6,353 nucleotides of DNA, taken from JAFGBN01 sp964394145. GTDB taxonomy: Bacteria; Chloroflexota; Dehalococcoidia; GIF9; AB-539-J10. Location: positions 1 to 6,353 of the forward strand of contig CAYMVL010000005.1 in the NCBI GenBank assembly GCA_964394145.1, given 5' to 3'. The notes beneath the pieces were generated by a model. The model did not search any database, was not told the origin of the DNA, and worked only from the letters and a program-made list of their open reading frames with translations. The translations under genes and the position numbers were made by a program. Below are positions 6,243-6,353 of this stretch, piece after piece. Every line of letters begins with the position of its first letter. Position 1 is the stretch's first letter.

Positions 6243-6353
6243 TTTTCCTAAAGACGATATGTCTTTGCCATTCGGCCGACCTGCGTGGGAAATCTGTGCG
6301 GAAGTGAGCGCCGCGGCTTTCTTTGCGGAGCAAAGCGGCTTCAGTCATAAGCC
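6229..6353 (-). CDS. nadB: L-aspartate oxidase, C-terminal fragment (5' end outside window)
   Basis: A minus-strand frame enters from the right edge and ends with TAA at 6231-6229. It reads ALLRKESRGAHFRTDFP followed by RRSAEWQRHIVFRKNAIK. The ESRGAH-[YF]-R-x-D-[FY]-P motif is the hallmark of the C-terminal domain of the L-aspartate oxidase / succinate dehydrogenase flavoprotein family. Direct overlap with nadC (14 bases) points to NadB rather than SdhA or FrdA. NadB oxidises L-aspartate to iminoaspartate, which NadA condenses with dihydroxyacetone phosphate to quinolinate, the NadC substrate. The ATG at 6348-6346 is an internal codon in a conserved region, not a start. About 40 residues are visible; the FAD-binding and catalytic parts lie outside the window. 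Confidence 0.85.
   Translation of the reverse strand, partial: LMTEAALLRKESRGAHFRTDFPRRSAEWQRHIVFRKNAIK
6246..6266 (-). promoter_or_regulatory. nadC ribosome-binding site with adjoining small hairpin
   Basis: On the minus strand AAAGAC (6266-6261), a five-base loop and GTCTTT (6255-6250) form a six-pair stem that directly abuts AGGA (6249-6246), the only Shine-Dalgarno-like sequence before the nadC ATG, with a short three-base spacer. The hairpin lies in the last codons of nadB and would be opened by ribosomes finishing nadB, which fits translational coupling. Confidence 0.35.

Noticed and set aside
6321..6335. Perfect 6-base inverted repeat CTTTGC-GGA-GCAAAG near the right edge
   Set aside because: It lies inside the conserved LLRKESRG-coding part of nadB, has no T-run, and is short enough to occur by chance under coding constraint.

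Overview
The window is compact bacterial DNA of roughly even base composition. It holds two gene clusters that converge on each other, and almost every base is coding. Nothing in it is diagnostic of a species. An FmdE-family protein beside a peptide/nickel-type ABC transporter, together with an aspartate-oxidase type NAD pathway, fits an anaerobe such as a Chloroflexota (Dehalococcoidia-like) or clostridial-type lineage. That placement is a guess from gene content only. I see no RNA genes, CRISPR arrays, insertion sequences or attachment sites.

Plus strand, from the left edge to 5379, is one tightly packed operon. It begins with the 3' end of an FmdE-like gene (zinc-finger tail only). One base later comes a family 5 extracellular solute-binding protein that has an N-terminal membrane anchor and no lipobox. 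After a 40-base gap come two inner-membrane permeases, DppB-like and DppC-like, which overlap by 11 bases. Overlapping the second permease by 8 bases is one long ATPase gene that fuses a DppD-like and a DppF-like nucleotide-binding domain. Together these encode a complete importer of the dipeptide/oligopeptide/nickel class. The substrate cannot be read from sequence. The FmdE partner and the nickel-transporter family relationship make a metal, or a metal complexed to a small ligand, a reasonable alternative to a peptide.

Minus strand, from the right edge to 5382, carries the end of nadB (L-aspartate oxidase, cut by the window edge) followed by complete nadC (quinolinate phosphoribosyltransferase), which overlaps nadB by 14 bases. 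These are steps of de novo NAD synthesis from aspartate. The transporter operon and nadBC are separated by only 2 bases, and a hairpin spans both stop codons.

Points most worth checking are the linkage of FmdE to the transporter, an internal Shine-Dalgarno plus TTG exactly at the domain junction of the fused ATPase, the stop-spanning hairpin between the convergent operons, the unusual start region of the dppB-like gene, and a T7-G-C8 tract inside the dppC-like gene.
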